Source: Caldilineaceae bacterium (GTDB taxonomy: Bacteria; Chloroflexota; Anaerolineae; Caldilineales; Caldilineaceae). Taken from it: DNA of 36,522 nucleotides. Each line of letters opens with the position of its first letter. Within the stretch, counting starts at the first letter, position 1. The translations under genes were made by a program, and so were the position numbers. The notes under the pieces are model-generated. The model saw nothing but the letters and a program-made list of their open reading frames with translations, was not told the DNA's origin and ran no database searches. Location of the stretch: contig JAPOVP010000003.1 of assembly GCA_026708085.1 (NCBI GenBank), forward strand, positions 1 through 36,522, read 5' to 3'. This document shows positions 28,214 through 36,480 of the stretch, piece by piece.

Positions 28214-29314
28214 TCAGGCCACAGCCTTGTTCAGCGCCGGCATAAGCTCGGTCTGAAACAGTTCAACATTACGCAGCCAGCTCGCCTTGTCGTCCCAGTC
28301 GAAGCCCATCAAAACCAATGTGCCGAACGGTCCGCTCTCCTCCATCAGCGCCAGCAGCCGCTCCAGCACATGGTCCACATCGCCCGCGATGATCTGTTCC
28401 GACATCCAGTAGTCCAAATTGCAGTCAGCGTTCGACATCTCCAGGTCTCGCTTGAGAACGCCCCTGCCCCGGGTCTTATCCATCAGTTTGGCGAGATACT
28501 CATAATTCCTCCCTACCGAGTTGGTCCGCGCCCGCTTCACCGCCTCTTCAGTCGTATCAGCCAGAAAGATCGCCCGCGCCACTCTCCAGTCGGCCCGGTC
28601 CGGCTTTCTTCCCGCCTCCTCCGCGCTGCGTGCGTATGTCTCCCAGTTGTCCGCCAGCACATTCCCCGCCGCCACAGCAGCCGAAAACGGTGCGAAACCG
28701 TACCGCCCAGCCATCTTCAAGCTATAGGAATCGCGAGCAATACCTGGTACAAGGATCGGAGGATGCGGCTGTTGCAGCGGCTTGTGGATGAACCCTAACT
28801 GGGTTTCCTCATCGACATTTTCCTTGAGCGAGAACTGCCAGAACTGGCCTTCATGTTCATAAGGCGGGTCCGACGTCCACAGCTTCAAAATGACGTCAAT
28901 CGCTTCAATCGTCATCCTGCCGCCATCCTTCGGATGCTGCCCATAAAGCTCATAGTCCGTGCTCGTCCCGCTCGGCCCAAGGCACAGATTGAGCCGCCCA
29001 TGGGCCAGGTGATCCAGAAAAGCGAGCCGGGTTGCCAGATACGCCGGATGATGCAAATTGACGCAGATCGGCGAAGGACCAAATCGTATGCGCTTTGTCA
29101 TCCCCAACGCCTTTCCAATAAAGACCTCCGGTACCACAACCGTCTCGTACCGCATCGTATGGTGCTCGCCAATCCAGAACTCCTCGAATCCCAACTCATC
29201 CGCCATCACCGCCAGCTCAATATCCTCGTCATACCCCTGCGCCAGCGGCTTCTCCGGCGGATGAAAAGGCATGATGAAAATGCCTGATTTAATCCGCTGC
29301 CCGTTCGATGTCAT
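28214..29314 (-). CDS. LLM-class flavin-dependent oxidoreductase (luciferase-like monooxygenase)
   Basis: 366 residues. These enzymes use reduced flavin and oxygen to oxidise aldehydes, ketones, sulfonates or other small molecules. ADELGFEEFWIGEHHTMRYE and LATRLAFLDHLAHGRLNLCL are hallmark segments of the TIM-barrel family, followed by GRMTIEAIDVILKLWT and PHPPILVPGIARDS. The ATG at 29314 is preferred over a GTG at 29323 because AAAGGAAG stands 8 bases upstream of it. It resembles alkanal- or limonene-monooxygenase-type members more than sulfonate ones, but the substrate cannot be fixed. It lies between an uncharacterised gene pair and the PhyH/Gfo pair on the same strand. Confidence 0.92.
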   Translation of the reverse strand: MTSNGQRIKSGIFIMPFHPPEKPLAQGYDEDIELAVMADELGFEEFWIGEHHTMRYETVVVPEVFIGKALGMTKRIRFGPSPICVNLHHPAYLATRLAFLDHLAHGRLNLCLGPSGTSTDYELYGQHPKDGGRMTIEAIDVILKLWTSDPPYEHEGQFWQFSLKENVDEETQLGFIHKPLQQPHPPILVPGIARDSYSLKMAGRYGFAPFSAAVAAGNVLADNWETYARSAEEAGRKPDRADWRVARAIFLADTTEEAVKRARTNSVGRNYEYLAKLMDKTRGRGVLKRDLEMSNADCNLDYWMSEQIIAGDVDHVLERLLALMEESGPFGTLVLMGFDWDDKASWLRNVELFQTELMPALNKAVA

Positions 29315-29498
29315 AAGGCGCACTTCCTTTCGATTGATAAGTGACTGTTGCGAAATCCCCTACTTAGTCTCTGCCGTTCCGATTCGGAGACTGTGCAGCT
29401 GGACGGTGTCCAGACGAAAAGTGAGACGCACAGGCTGGCCCGCAGGCAATTTAAGTCGCCCCTCATAGAATGCGATGCCCACAGCACGAGGACAGCAG

Positions 29499-29840
29499 CT
29501 AAGCCTTTAGGGTGAGCGCAACAATCGCCCTCACACTATCCCCCTCCGGCAACCTACCCGCCAGTCGCAGCCAGTTCCCAAAATGCCTCACCCGGCAAAA
29601 ACTCACTTCCGCTTCGCTAAGCGCCACCGTCGTCCCCTCATCGCACCACCGTATCCCGTCCGGCGAGATCTGAACGTTCAGCGTAACGCCTTCAACATCC
29701 CCCACCCGCTCCAAAACTCGTACAAAAAAGATCGCCTCCCCTGCCCAACCGCACTCGTACGGCTCCGTCGCGTAGTCGCCGCGCAACGACTCGCTGCGCT
29801 CCACGATAGCTGTGTAACTCTCGCGCAGCACCGCTACCAC
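29499..29840 (-). CDS. Hypothetical protein, small beta-rich
   Basis: 113 residues; I do not recognise the family. The sequence alternates hydrophobic and polar residues (LNVQISPDGIRWCDEG, VRHFGNWLRLAGRLPEGDSV), suggesting a small all-beta domain, possibly a jelly-roll. No signal peptide or membrane segment is seen. Its ATG overlaps the end of the upstream gene by 7 bases, so the two are translated together and may form one complex. The 184 bases between it and the LLM gene hold nothing I can name. Confidence 0.65.
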   Translation of the reverse strand: MVAVLRESYTAIVERSESLRGDYATEPYECGWAGEAIFFVRVLERVGDVEGVTLNVQISPDGIRWCDEGTTVALSEAEVSFCRVRHFGNWLRLAGRLPEGDSVRAIVALTLKA

Positions 29841-30694
29841 TCCCCCGAAACAAGCACCGAATCAACGTACAGAAAAGCCCGCTTGTCGACGTCCGTTTCC
29901 ACCCAGAATGCGACGTTAAGCATACAGTCCAGATTAGGCATCGCAGGAATCATCATCGGCTCCACGCCAGTCAAGTCGTGGACGCGGTCATTGCATTGCA
30001 AATGGGTGATCTGTCTGTTCGCCAGGTCCAGATCCATGCGGAGGTAATACCAGTTGAATTTGGTGGCGACCTCATTGTAGCACAGAACCTGTCCGGAGCC
30101 GGGCACATCCTCCCAGCCTGTCGGCGCCAGGTGAAAGTGGGAAACCGTCTCCGCCCTGCCCCCAATATCATGAAACGGTTCCCGTTTGCGCTTGAACTGC
30201 CAGCTGCGCACCGGCTCACCCTCCAGAGCATTCAGATAGCGCCAGTGCGGCATCCACCGGTACGCCTCATCCTGCAGGTCGAACAGCACGCCCACCGCCC
30301 GCACGTCGTCCACCGACAGCTGCAGTTCACTCGCCTCCGGCTTGAACGTAAAGTACGCCTCCAGCCGCACCGGCCCCCTGTGTCGCCACGTTACCCGCTT
30401 AATCGAGACACTGATGTCCCCCGCCCGCGCCCGCGTCGCCAGCTTCATCGAATACGTACCCTGCATTGCCCCGTGCGTCCCCGTATCCCAGTGCGTACCG
30501 CTGCTCAGCATCGGCGGCCGCATTTCCGCAAATTCGGGAAGCATGCTGTCCAAACTGTCCTCGTAGTTCCCAATCAGCTCAACCCAGCCCCGCAGGCCGC
30601 GGTTGAAATCGTCGTGATAGATGATGCGCGGCAGCGGATCAAACCGGCTCAACATGGGATCCGCATTCAGAATCGCTCTCGAAAGTTCTTGCAT
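29834..30694 (-). CDS. Hypothetical protein, concanavalin-like beta-sandwich candidate
   Basis: 286 residues, cytoplasmic by lack of a signal sequence. The opening IIYHDDFNRGLRGWVELIGN resembles the start of lectin/glucanase-like sandwich domains, and later parts (VRLEAYFTFKPEASELQLSV, WYYLRMDLDLANRQITHL, VNVAF-like LNVAFWVETD) are beta-rich. Conserved Trp and Tyr residues hint at carbohydrate binding. No catalytic pair is evident. It is followed by the overlapping 113-residue gene. Upstream is a 635-base repeat-rich gap, so it probably has its own promoter. Function unknown; a role with the nearby sugar-uptake genes is only a guess. Confidence 0.7.
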   Translation of the reverse strand: MQELSRAILNADPMLSRFDPLPRIIYHDDFNRGLRGWVELIGNYEDSLDSMLPEFAEMRPPMLSSGTHWDTGTHGAMQGTYSMKLATRARAGDISVSIKRVTWRHRGPVRLEAYFTFKPEASELQLSVDDVRAVGVLFDLQDEAYRWMPHWRYLNALEGEPVRSWQFKRKREPFHDIGGRAETVSHFHLAPTGWEDVPGSGQVLCYNEVATKFNWYYLRMDLDLANRQITHLQCNDRVHDLTGVEPMMIPAMPNLDCMLNVAFWVETDVDKRAFLYVDSVLVSGEW

Positions 30695-30965
30695 TGGCTC
30701 CGTCTTTTCTGGTTGTCTTTGGTGCGTGAGGGTAGTTTGAGAATTCAGAAGGGAGGCTGCGAAGTGACGCCTCAGAACCGATACTGTAATCCTGTCAAAG
30801 CTCCCCCTTTCCCCCGCCTATGTTCCGCCAGAAGTGGTCGCTTGTCAACCACGCCTGATTTGGGGGTGCATCCCAAATTGGGTGCGAACTTTCCCATGCC
30901 TCCGGAATCAGCATAGCCGCAGCCATCTCGCGCTCAACTCTGAGTCAGAGGTAGCCCCGTCTCTG

Positions 30966-30992
30966 ACCACTAACCACTAACCACTAACCACT
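30966..30992. repeat. Heptamer tandem repeat (TAACCAC)
   Basis: TAACCAC is repeated three times, flanked by partial units (ACCAC before, TG after). It directly precedes the GC-rich double hairpin at 31001. Between 30695 and 30965 I see no gene; a TTTGGGGGTGCATCCCAAAT stretch near 30860 forms an inverted repeat. Confidence 0.7.
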
Positions 30993-31000
30993 GCAGTTCC

Positions 31001-31058
31001 GGGCGGTCGGCCGCAAGCGGCCTCCCTTGTGCGGGGGCTCCGCCCCCGCAACGCCCCC
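31001..31058. repeat. GC-rich double-hairpin dispersed repeat, second copy
   Basis: GGGCGGTCGGCCGCAAGCGG, CCTCCCTTGT and GCGGGGGCTCCGCCCCCGC match 20586-20644. The first hairpin has changed on both sides (GGCCGCAAGCGGCC in place of GGGCCTATTCGGCCC) while keeping complementarity, which supports selection on the fold. Confidence 0.75.
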
Positions 31059-31157
31059 GGTCCGACAACATGCCTCGTCGACCGTGTGCCGGTATTCGTG
31101 ACAGGTGCCCAATCGACCGAGTTTATTCGCACCAGGTCCCTCCAGTCCCATCAAATT

Positions 31158-31325
31158 CCTGTAGGTGCCGGCCTTGTGCCTGCCCTCGCACACCCTCCAA
31201 TCTACGGACCCCACGATAAGTCCCAGCCTGGCGCTGCCCTCCGACTCTCCAGGAGCCGGCAAACCCTTCCAGCCACCGCTGGCATGAATTCCCCGCCAGG
31301 CCGTTCCCACTCCAAATTTGGGATG
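31158..31325. repeat. Dispersed repeat related to the left-edge repeat
   Basis: CTGTAGGTGCCGGCCTTGTG, CCTGCCCTCGCACACCCT and, about 100 bases on, GCTGGCATGAATTCCCCGCC match the order of blocks at 187-331 (GTAGGGGCAGGCC..., GCTGCCATGAATCTCCCCTG). It abuts the stop of the glycosidase gene at 31330. Confidence 0.6.
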
Positions 31326-31329
31326 TACC

Positions 31330-32880
31330 CTAATCTGGCGTGTCTGCCACCCGGAATGAGTAGAGTTCCGCGTCTTTCATATAGAATCGCAAGCGCGTAT
31401 AGCCAACGATTTCATTCACCGCCGACCGCCCCTGCCAGGTGACCACGTGCTCGACCGAGTCGCCGCTGAACCGGTCCGATTCCTCGCGCCTGAACCCGGC
31501 CCACGGCTCGTCCATCGCATCGGTGACCTCTACGTCGATATATCCATTTCCCTTGCAACGGGCGTTAATGATCAGCTTCTCGCCGGTTGAGAAGAAAGGC
31601 TTTGTGCTGATAATCCCCTCGCGCAGCCCTGCATCCAACGACACGAAGCCGTCGGCTCGTAACACGGCCAGCCCCAGCCCTTCGTTCAATTCATGGGGTG
31701 GCCGGTCCGCCTCGGGCGTATCCAGCCCCTGTGCCTTGCCTACAAACGCCCAATCATGGTGAAAATCAGCCCCGCCATAGAAGATGTAACTCTCATCGCC
31801 CACCCGCACCGGCGGGATCACCGTATCCACCTGGAACGCATCCCATGTCTCTTCCCCTTCGCGTGGAACTACCCAGGGCCCGTGCGGATAGTGGTGCCAC
31901 TCGATGCCGTCATGGCTGTAGACCAATTCAGTGTCTTTTGTATTGTCGACCGTGTGAAATACCGGCAGCAGCCCGCAGTGATAGCGCCCCAACCGGAAGT
32001 AGGACAGCGCGTAAAACTGGTCATCCAGATTATGGTAAGCTCCCGGCGCCAGCACCCGCAGCGCCGGCGTCCAGTCCAGCAGATTCTCGCTCTCCAGCCT
32101 GTAGACCGCCCGCTTCGGAATCCATCCATACGGCTGTCCCGGAAAATGGCGCGTAAACCACTGGTCGCCGGCCGGATTCCCCGTTTCGGCCGCATAATGC
32201 CCGCGGCCGTAGATCACATAGCGCGCCCGTTCCGCATCGTACGAAAGCGACAGAACGTCCCCGCCCCAGATCAGATTTACCGGATTGGCCGGCTCCTGAG
32301 TCCAGCCTATCCCGTCAGCGGAGTACGCGAAACATAGACCCAGCGAATGGGAGTGCGTGATCGTGCTGCGCTTGGGCACGTTGATATTCAGCTTCTCTGG
32401 CAGAAAGGCCATCTTGTAGAGCCGTTCCGGGTCCGGATCCACCGGATCCCGGATCACCGATAGCGCAACCGGCGTCCCCAGCCTGTCGTCCCAGGCCAGT
32501 CTGTTCGTGTCCCGTCCGTCCACGATGACTGCGCCCAGCTCCGGCTTGTCCCAGTGCACACCGTCGCTGGACTCGGCATAGCTGAGCTTAGGCTTCCAGA
32601 CCGCCTCTGCCCCGCCTTCGAATCCCAGGTTGGTGAAATCCATGTACCAGCAGCGAAAGCGGCCGTCTTCGTCTCGCAGCGCCGTCACCGTCGTGTTGAA
32701 ATGGGGCCATACCTCCCACGGCCTGTCCCGCCGGATGACCGGATTGGCCGCGTGCTTGGTCGCAACGTGATGCGTGCGCTTTATATTCTTCACCCACTCC
32801 AGCACAGTGTCATCCAGGAAATACTGAGTCTGATCGCCGAAGCGCTCGAAATGGGTCTCCGGATTGTAGCCAACAATCAT
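31330..32880 (-). CDS. Five-bladed beta-propeller glycosidase-like protein (GH32/43-type fold)
   Basis: 516 residues without a signal peptide. Propeller blade motifs of the S-x-D-G-x-x-W type recur: AESSDGVHWDKPE, YSADGIGWTQEP and YSHDGIEWHHYP. RCWYMDFTNLG and DVLSLSYDAERARYVIYGRG fit the same fold. The C-terminal ~110 residues look like a beta-sandwich (IINARCKGNGYIDVEVTDA). The family includes fructosidases, arabinanases and phosphorylases; the catalytic acids cannot be placed by eye. Its ATG lies 5 bases from the stop of the upstream permease gene, so it belongs to the transporter operon and probably processes the imported sugar inside the cell. Confidence 0.85.
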   Translation of the reverse strand: MIVGYNPETHFERFGDQTQYFLDDTVLEWVKNIKRTHHVATKHAANPVIRRDRPWEVWPHFNTTVTALRDEDGRFRCWYMDFTNLGFEGGAEAVWKPKLSYAESSDGVHWDKPELGAVIVDGRDTNRLAWDDRLGTPVALSVIRDPVDPDPERLYKMAFLPEKLNINVPKRSTITHSHSLGLCFAYSADGIGWTQEPANPVNLIWGGDVLSLSYDAERARYVIYGRGHYAAETGNPAGDQWFTRHFPGQPYGWIPKRAVYRLESENLLDWTPALRVLAPGAYHNLDDQFYALSYFRLGRYHCGLLPVFHTVDNTKDTELVYSHDGIEWHHYPHGPWVVPREGEETWDAFQVDTVIPPVRVGDESYIFYGGADFHHDWAFVGKAQGLDTPEADRPPHELNEGLGLAVLRADGFVSLDAGLREGIISTKPFFSTGEKLIINARCKGNGYIDVEVTDAMDEPWAGFRREESDRFSGDSVEHVVTWQGRSAVNEIVGYTRLRFYMKDAELYSFRVADTPD

Positions 32881-32884
32881 TGCT

Positions 32885-33772
32885 CTATCCCTTCATGCCG
32901 GTCGTCGCGATGCCTTCGACAAAATAACGCTGCAGCAGGAGAAAGGTAACGACGATCGGGATGACCGCCAGAAACGATCCCGCCGTAAGCGGGCCGTACT
33001 CCGTCCAGTAAAGCCCCATGAACTTGGTCAACGTTAGTGAAATCGTGAACTTCTCCTCCGAGTTGAGCACGATCAGAGGCCAGAAGAACCAGTTCCAATA
33101 GACCATCAGGTTGAGCAGGCTCAACGCCCCGGCCGCCGACTTGGCCAGCGGCAGCGCAATCGACCAGAAAATCCTGAATTCACTGCATCCGTCGAGACGG
33201 GCAGAATCCAGCAGTTCCGCCGGGATGCTGAACATGAACTGGCGCATCAGGAAGACGCCGAAAGAGTTGTATAACGAAGGAACGATCAACGCCGCATACG
33301 AGTTCACCCACCCAAGCGTAATGATCATGAGGTAAAGCGGAATCGAAATAACATAGAAGGGAAGCATCATCCCCGCCAGGCTGATAGTGAAGATCACGTC
33401 CCGCCCGCGAAACTCATACTTGCTGAAAACGAACCCCATCAGCGAGCTGCTGAAGACCGTCGCCGCAGTGATCACGACCGCCACATAGGCCGTGTTGATC
33501 AGCGAACGCAGCAGTTCCGTTCGATTCCAGACCTGCACAAAGTTATCCAGCGTCAACTGCGACGGCAGCCAGATCGCCGGGATGGCGATGATTTCAGCCT
33601 GCGTCTTGAAAGACGTGATCACCATGAACGCGAATGGCACGACCATGATCAACGCCCCAAACGTAACCAGCACGAGAGACAGCCAGTACGCCGCAACCTC
33701 CCTGCCAGGCCCGCCGCGCCCGCCAAACCGGTCTGAATAGCTGGTCGATACTGGAATCCGTTCTGTTGTCAT
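32885..33772 (-). CDS. Carbohydrate ABC transporter permease, MalG type
   Basis: 295 residues with six predicted membrane helices; the first is VLVTFGALIMVVPFAFMVI. The EAA-loop equivalent LLDSARLDGCSEFRIFWSIA followed by LP contacts the ATPase. FVQVWNRTELLRSLINTAYV is typical of MalG-like subunits. It pairs with the MalF-type subunit encoded 44 bases upstream. No strong ribosome-binding site is seen before its ATG. Confidence 0.94.
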   Translation of the reverse strand: MTTERIPVSTSYSDRFGGRGGPGREVAAYWLSLVLVTFGALIMVVPFAFMVITSFKTQAEIIAIPAIWLPSQLTLDNFVQVWNRTELLRSLINTAYVAVVITAATVFSSSLMGFVFSKYEFRGRDVIFTISLAGMMLPFYVISIPLYLMIITLGWVNSYAALIVPSLYNSFGVFLMRQFMFSIPAELLDSARLDGCSEFRIFWSIALPLAKSAAGALSLLNLMVYWNWFFWPLIVLNSEEKFTISLTLTKFMGLYWTEYGPLTAGSFLAVIPIVVTFLLLQRYFVEGIATTGMKG

Positions 33773-33816
33773 GGCTATCGTTCAGTACTCAAAAGAGGCT
33801 TACCGGAGCGCCCCGG

Positions 33817-34743
33817 TCAGTATTCCCACCGGGTCCGCATGACGCGAAACTGGATCAGCGTCAATCCGAATATCAGCAGAAAGAGAATGACGGCAAGTGT
33901 AGCTCCATAGCTATAGTTGAAGCCGCCTACCTCCGAGAAAGCTGTCAAATAAAGCAGGATCGAGAACACGGTCGTTGCGCGCACCGGCCCCCCCACCACC
34001 TCCGTCGATCCCAGCGTCATTGCGTAGATCACGCCGAACTCCTGCAGGGCCGCAATCGTTCCGGTCACCACGACGAACAACATGACCGGCATCAGCAGCG
34101 GAAAGGTGATGCGCCGGAAAGTCTGCCAGGCCCCCGCGCCGTCAACCCGCGCCGCGTCGAGCAAATCCGAGGGTATCTGGTCCAGGCCGGCAAGGAACAG
34201 GATCACGTTGTACCCCAGCCGCGCCCACGCCGCCACCAGCGCCACCGTCAGCAGCGCGCTCTTGGGGCTTGCCATCCAGGGTTGCGATGGCAGGCCAATG
34301 ATGTTCAGCAGCGCGTTAACGGAGCCGAATTGGGGCTGAAAAAGCACCCGCATCAGCAGACCGGATACGACCGCCGGCACGATGTAAGGGAGAAAGTAGG
34401 CTAGACGCAGCGCAGGCTGGGCGCGGCGGTGATTCCTGATCAATACGGCGACTATCAGCCCCAGCACCGTGCTTATGATCACAAGCTCGGCACTGAAAAC
34501 AATAGTGCGCCACAACGATTCCAGGACCAGCTTGTCCTTGACCAGGGCAAACTCGTAGTGGGACAGCCCGACAAACTGCTGCTCCCAGATCGGCTTAAGA
34601 CCCCGCCAATTGAACAGGCTGAGGACGATGGAATAGGCCATCGGCCACAGCCTGAATCCCCCGTAAAAGATGACGAGAAACAACAGCGAACCATAGACCA
34701 TGGCCCGCTGTCCCTGGCGCACGCCAAGGACATTCAGCCGCAT
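33817..34743 (-). CDS. Sugar ABC transporter permease, MalF/UgpA type
   Basis: 308 residues with about six helices. VYGSLLFLVIFYGGFRLWPM is the first, and LLDAARVDGAGAWQTFRRIT before FPLL is the EAA loop. The ATG at 34743 is preferred over one at 34755 because GGAGGG stands just upstream of it and would otherwise lie inside the gene. It follows the solute-binding-protein gene after a 94-base spacer containing a strong pseudoknot-like structure. Confidence 0.94.
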   Translation of the reverse strand: MRLNVLGVRQGQRAMVYGSLLFLVIFYGGFRLWPMAYSIVLSLFNWRGLKPIWEQQFVGLSHYEFALVKDKLVLESLWRTIVFSAELVIISTVLGLIVAVLIRNHRRAQPALRLAYFLPYIVPAVVSGLLMRVLFQPQFGSVNALLNIIGLPSQPWMASPKSALLTVALVAAWARLGYNVILFLAGLDQIPSDLLDAARVDGAGAWQTFRRITFPLLMPVMLFVVVTGTIAALQEFGVIYAMTLGSTEVVGGPVRATTVFSILLYLTAFSEVGGFNYSYGATLAVILFLLIFGLTLIQFRVMRTRWEY

Positions 34744-34780
34744 GATGCCCTCCATTCAGAGCGGACGACGCCAACACGCA

Positions 34781-34840
34781 TGGCCCGCGGGGCTAGACCG
34801 GCGAAGAAGCTGGCCATCCTCCGCGGGCCACTACGGTCTA
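34781..34840 (-). promoter_or_regulatory. Interleaved inverted repeats (H-type pseudoknot pattern) between binding-protein and permease genes
   Basis: Read on the minus strand, TAGACCG (34840-34834) pairs with CGGTCTA (34800-34794), and TGGCCCGCGG (34830-34821) pairs with CCGCGGGCCA (34790-34781). The two stems of 7 and 10 bp interleave with 3-base connectors and a 20-base central loop. The first strand overlaps the stop codon of the binding-protein gene. It could lower expression of the permeases or protect the upstream message. Confidence 0.55.
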
Positions 34841-36298
34841 AGAGAACGGATAGGCGATCTCCCCTGAGCTCCACGCCTGCAGCACGCTCAGATCGGCCGG
34901 TGGCTTGTAGTCCGGCTCAAAAACGATGAACGGCGTTCCCGCGTTCTGCTCCATCACCACCGCCATCTCCGCCTGCGACGCAGCGATCGCGTCATCGATC
35001 GACGTACCCTGCAGCAGCGACTCCAGCGCCGTCTTCGCAATCTCCCGCTGCCGCGGGAACTCCTCGCCGCCGAACGGCGCCCGGTAAGGAGCCGTAAGCA
35101 TGAATGTCTGAATCCTTGGCGCCTGGAACTCCGGCCATTCGCGTACCGCCAGCTTCGAAGGCACCGCGGCCGAGTTCACCGCCCACCGGCCCATGAACTC
35201 ATCATCCCCGTACAAATAGCGCAGGAGCGCGTTCGCGGCCTCTTTCTCATCGTCGTCTGCGAACTGGTTGACCGTGTAACCAAAGCCCAGGTCGTCGGCG
35301 ATGCCCCACCAACCGTCGTCAGGGCGGTCGGCAGCTAGCGGCGTCGGGAAGACGCCAAACTCCAGGTCCGGGAACTGGTTCGTGAAAGTGCCGACCAGCC
35401 AGCCCTTGTTGACCGTCATCGCCGCCCGGTTAGTTGGGAACGCCTCCAGATAGGGCGGCATCTTGGGGCTGTCCACCTTCTCCTCCACGATCGCACGGAT
35501 GTAAAACTCCATGAACTTGCGCCACCCGGTCGAGTCGAAGACCCGCCCCAGCTCGCGGCTGTAGTGATAGCCGCCATGCTGGCCCGGCCAGTCACGCGCG
35601 ATGCGGAACGCCTCGGCGTGCATGGACAGACCCGCCGTCACCACGTCCCCGTTGTCGTCATACTGCGTCAGCATCTTGGCAATTTCGAGCATTTCGTCCC
35701 AGGTGCGGGGTACGTCCTCATCTGTCAAACCGCCCTCTTGCCACAGCGTCTTGTTGTAGAATGCCCCCGTCATCAGTGAACCGGGCGGGATGATATAGGT
35801 GTCCCCTTCCCAGTAGAGCGCCTCCTGGAAACCGAAGGTCTCCTTTAGCCAGTCCGCCTCAAAGTATTTGTCCGACAGCGGCTCCAGCAGGCCGTCGCGC
35901 ATGTACGAAGGCAGCGGGCTGAAAATGGTCTGTTGCCCCTGCCGGCCCAAAAGTGCAGTCCGGTTCTTATCGTTCATCTCCCGATTGGGGAAGACGCGCA
36001 ACTCCACCGAAACGCCCGGGTTCGCCTCCCGGAATCGATCGATGCCGGCTCGAATCACGTTGCCTACGGTAGTGTCGTGGTCGGTATGCGTCCACCATTC
36101 CAACTCGGCGCTGAAGCCTGAGGGCAGAAGCGCCGCCGGATGGTCGCTCATTACCGCCGGCGCGGCTGGCTCCTCCTCCGGCGTAGCCATCGGCGCGCAA
36201 GCCCCCAGCACAGCCGCGCCAACCGCTGCACCGCCTCCCAACTTGAGAAGATCGCGGCGATTCAACAGACCGTCTTTCCTGTCTTGACTCCGGGACAT
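34838..36298 (-). CDS. Extracellular sugar-binding lipoprotein of an ABC transporter
   Basis: 486 residues. A Tat-type signal is evident: NRRDLLKLG with twin Arg, a Gly/Ala-rich hydrophobic stretch, then the lipobox VLGAC, so the protein should be exported folded and lipid-anchored. The mature part is a family-1 solute-binding protein; LEWWTHTDHDTTVGNVIRAG, FREANPGVSVELRVFP and YNKTLWQEGGLTDEDVPRTW are typical. The ATG at 36298 is chosen over one ten codons upstream because AAAGGAGG lies 6 bases before it. It heads the operon with two permeases and a glycosidase; the ligand is probably a sugar or oligosaccharide. Confidence 0.94.
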   Translation of the reverse strand: MSRSQDRKDGLLNRRDLLKLGGGAAVGAAVLGACAPMATPEEEPAAPAVMSDHPAALLPSGFSAELEWWTHTDHDTTVGNVIRAGIDRFREANPGVSVELRVFPNREMNDKNRTALLGRQGQQTIFSPLPSYMRDGLLEPLSDKYFEADWLKETFGFQEALYWEGDTYIIPPGSLMTGAFYNKTLWQEGGLTDEDVPRTWDEMLEIAKMLTQYDDNGDVVTAGLSMHAEAFRIARDWPGQHGGYHYSRELGRVFDSTGWRKFMEFYIRAIVEEKVDSPKMPPYLEAFPTNRAAMTVNKGWLVGTFTNQFPDLEFGVFPTPLAADRPDDGWWGIADDLGFGYTVNQFADDDEKEAANALLRYLYGDDEFMGRWAVNSAAVPSKLAVREWPEFQAPRIQTFMLTAPYRAPFGGEEFPRQREIAKTALESLLQGTSIDDAIAASQAEMAVVMEQNAGTPFIVFEPDYKPPADLSVLQAWSSGEIAYPFS

Positions 36299-36304
36299 TT
36301 GGAT

Positions 36305-36312
36305 CCTCCTTT
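36305..36312 (-). promoter_or_regulatory. Strong Shine-Dalgarno for the sugar-binding protein
   Basis: AAAGGAGG on the minus strand, 6 bases before the ATG at 36298, decides this start and fits high expression of the binding protein. Confidence 0.8.
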
Positions 36313-36409
36313 GCGGATACAGGTCCACTGCTTCAAAGGAAACGAGTCTGATCTGGTATTACGCTGTAAGTGTTCGCCTCAACGGGAAAGGAAAGAGAGG
36401 AAGTAGAGT

Positions 36410-36468
36410 AACTGCTGAGTCCTTGCCCAAAGGCGCTCATGATTCAGTGTGAGAAGGGTTTTCTCTCC
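36410..36468. repeat. Dispersed repeat, ACTGCT-AGTCCTTGCC type, second copy
   Basis: ACTGCTGAGTCCTTGCCCAA through CATGATTCAG to TTTTCTCTCC matches 20449-20506. It is followed 12 bases later by the GC-rich hairpin repeat. Confidence 0.55.
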
Positions 36469-36480
36469 CCTCGATTTTGT

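Noticed and set aside
28169..28798. 209-codon plus-strand frame opposite the luciferase-like gene
   Set aside because: Arg/His/Pro-rich translation with no motif; the minus-strand gene explains the region.
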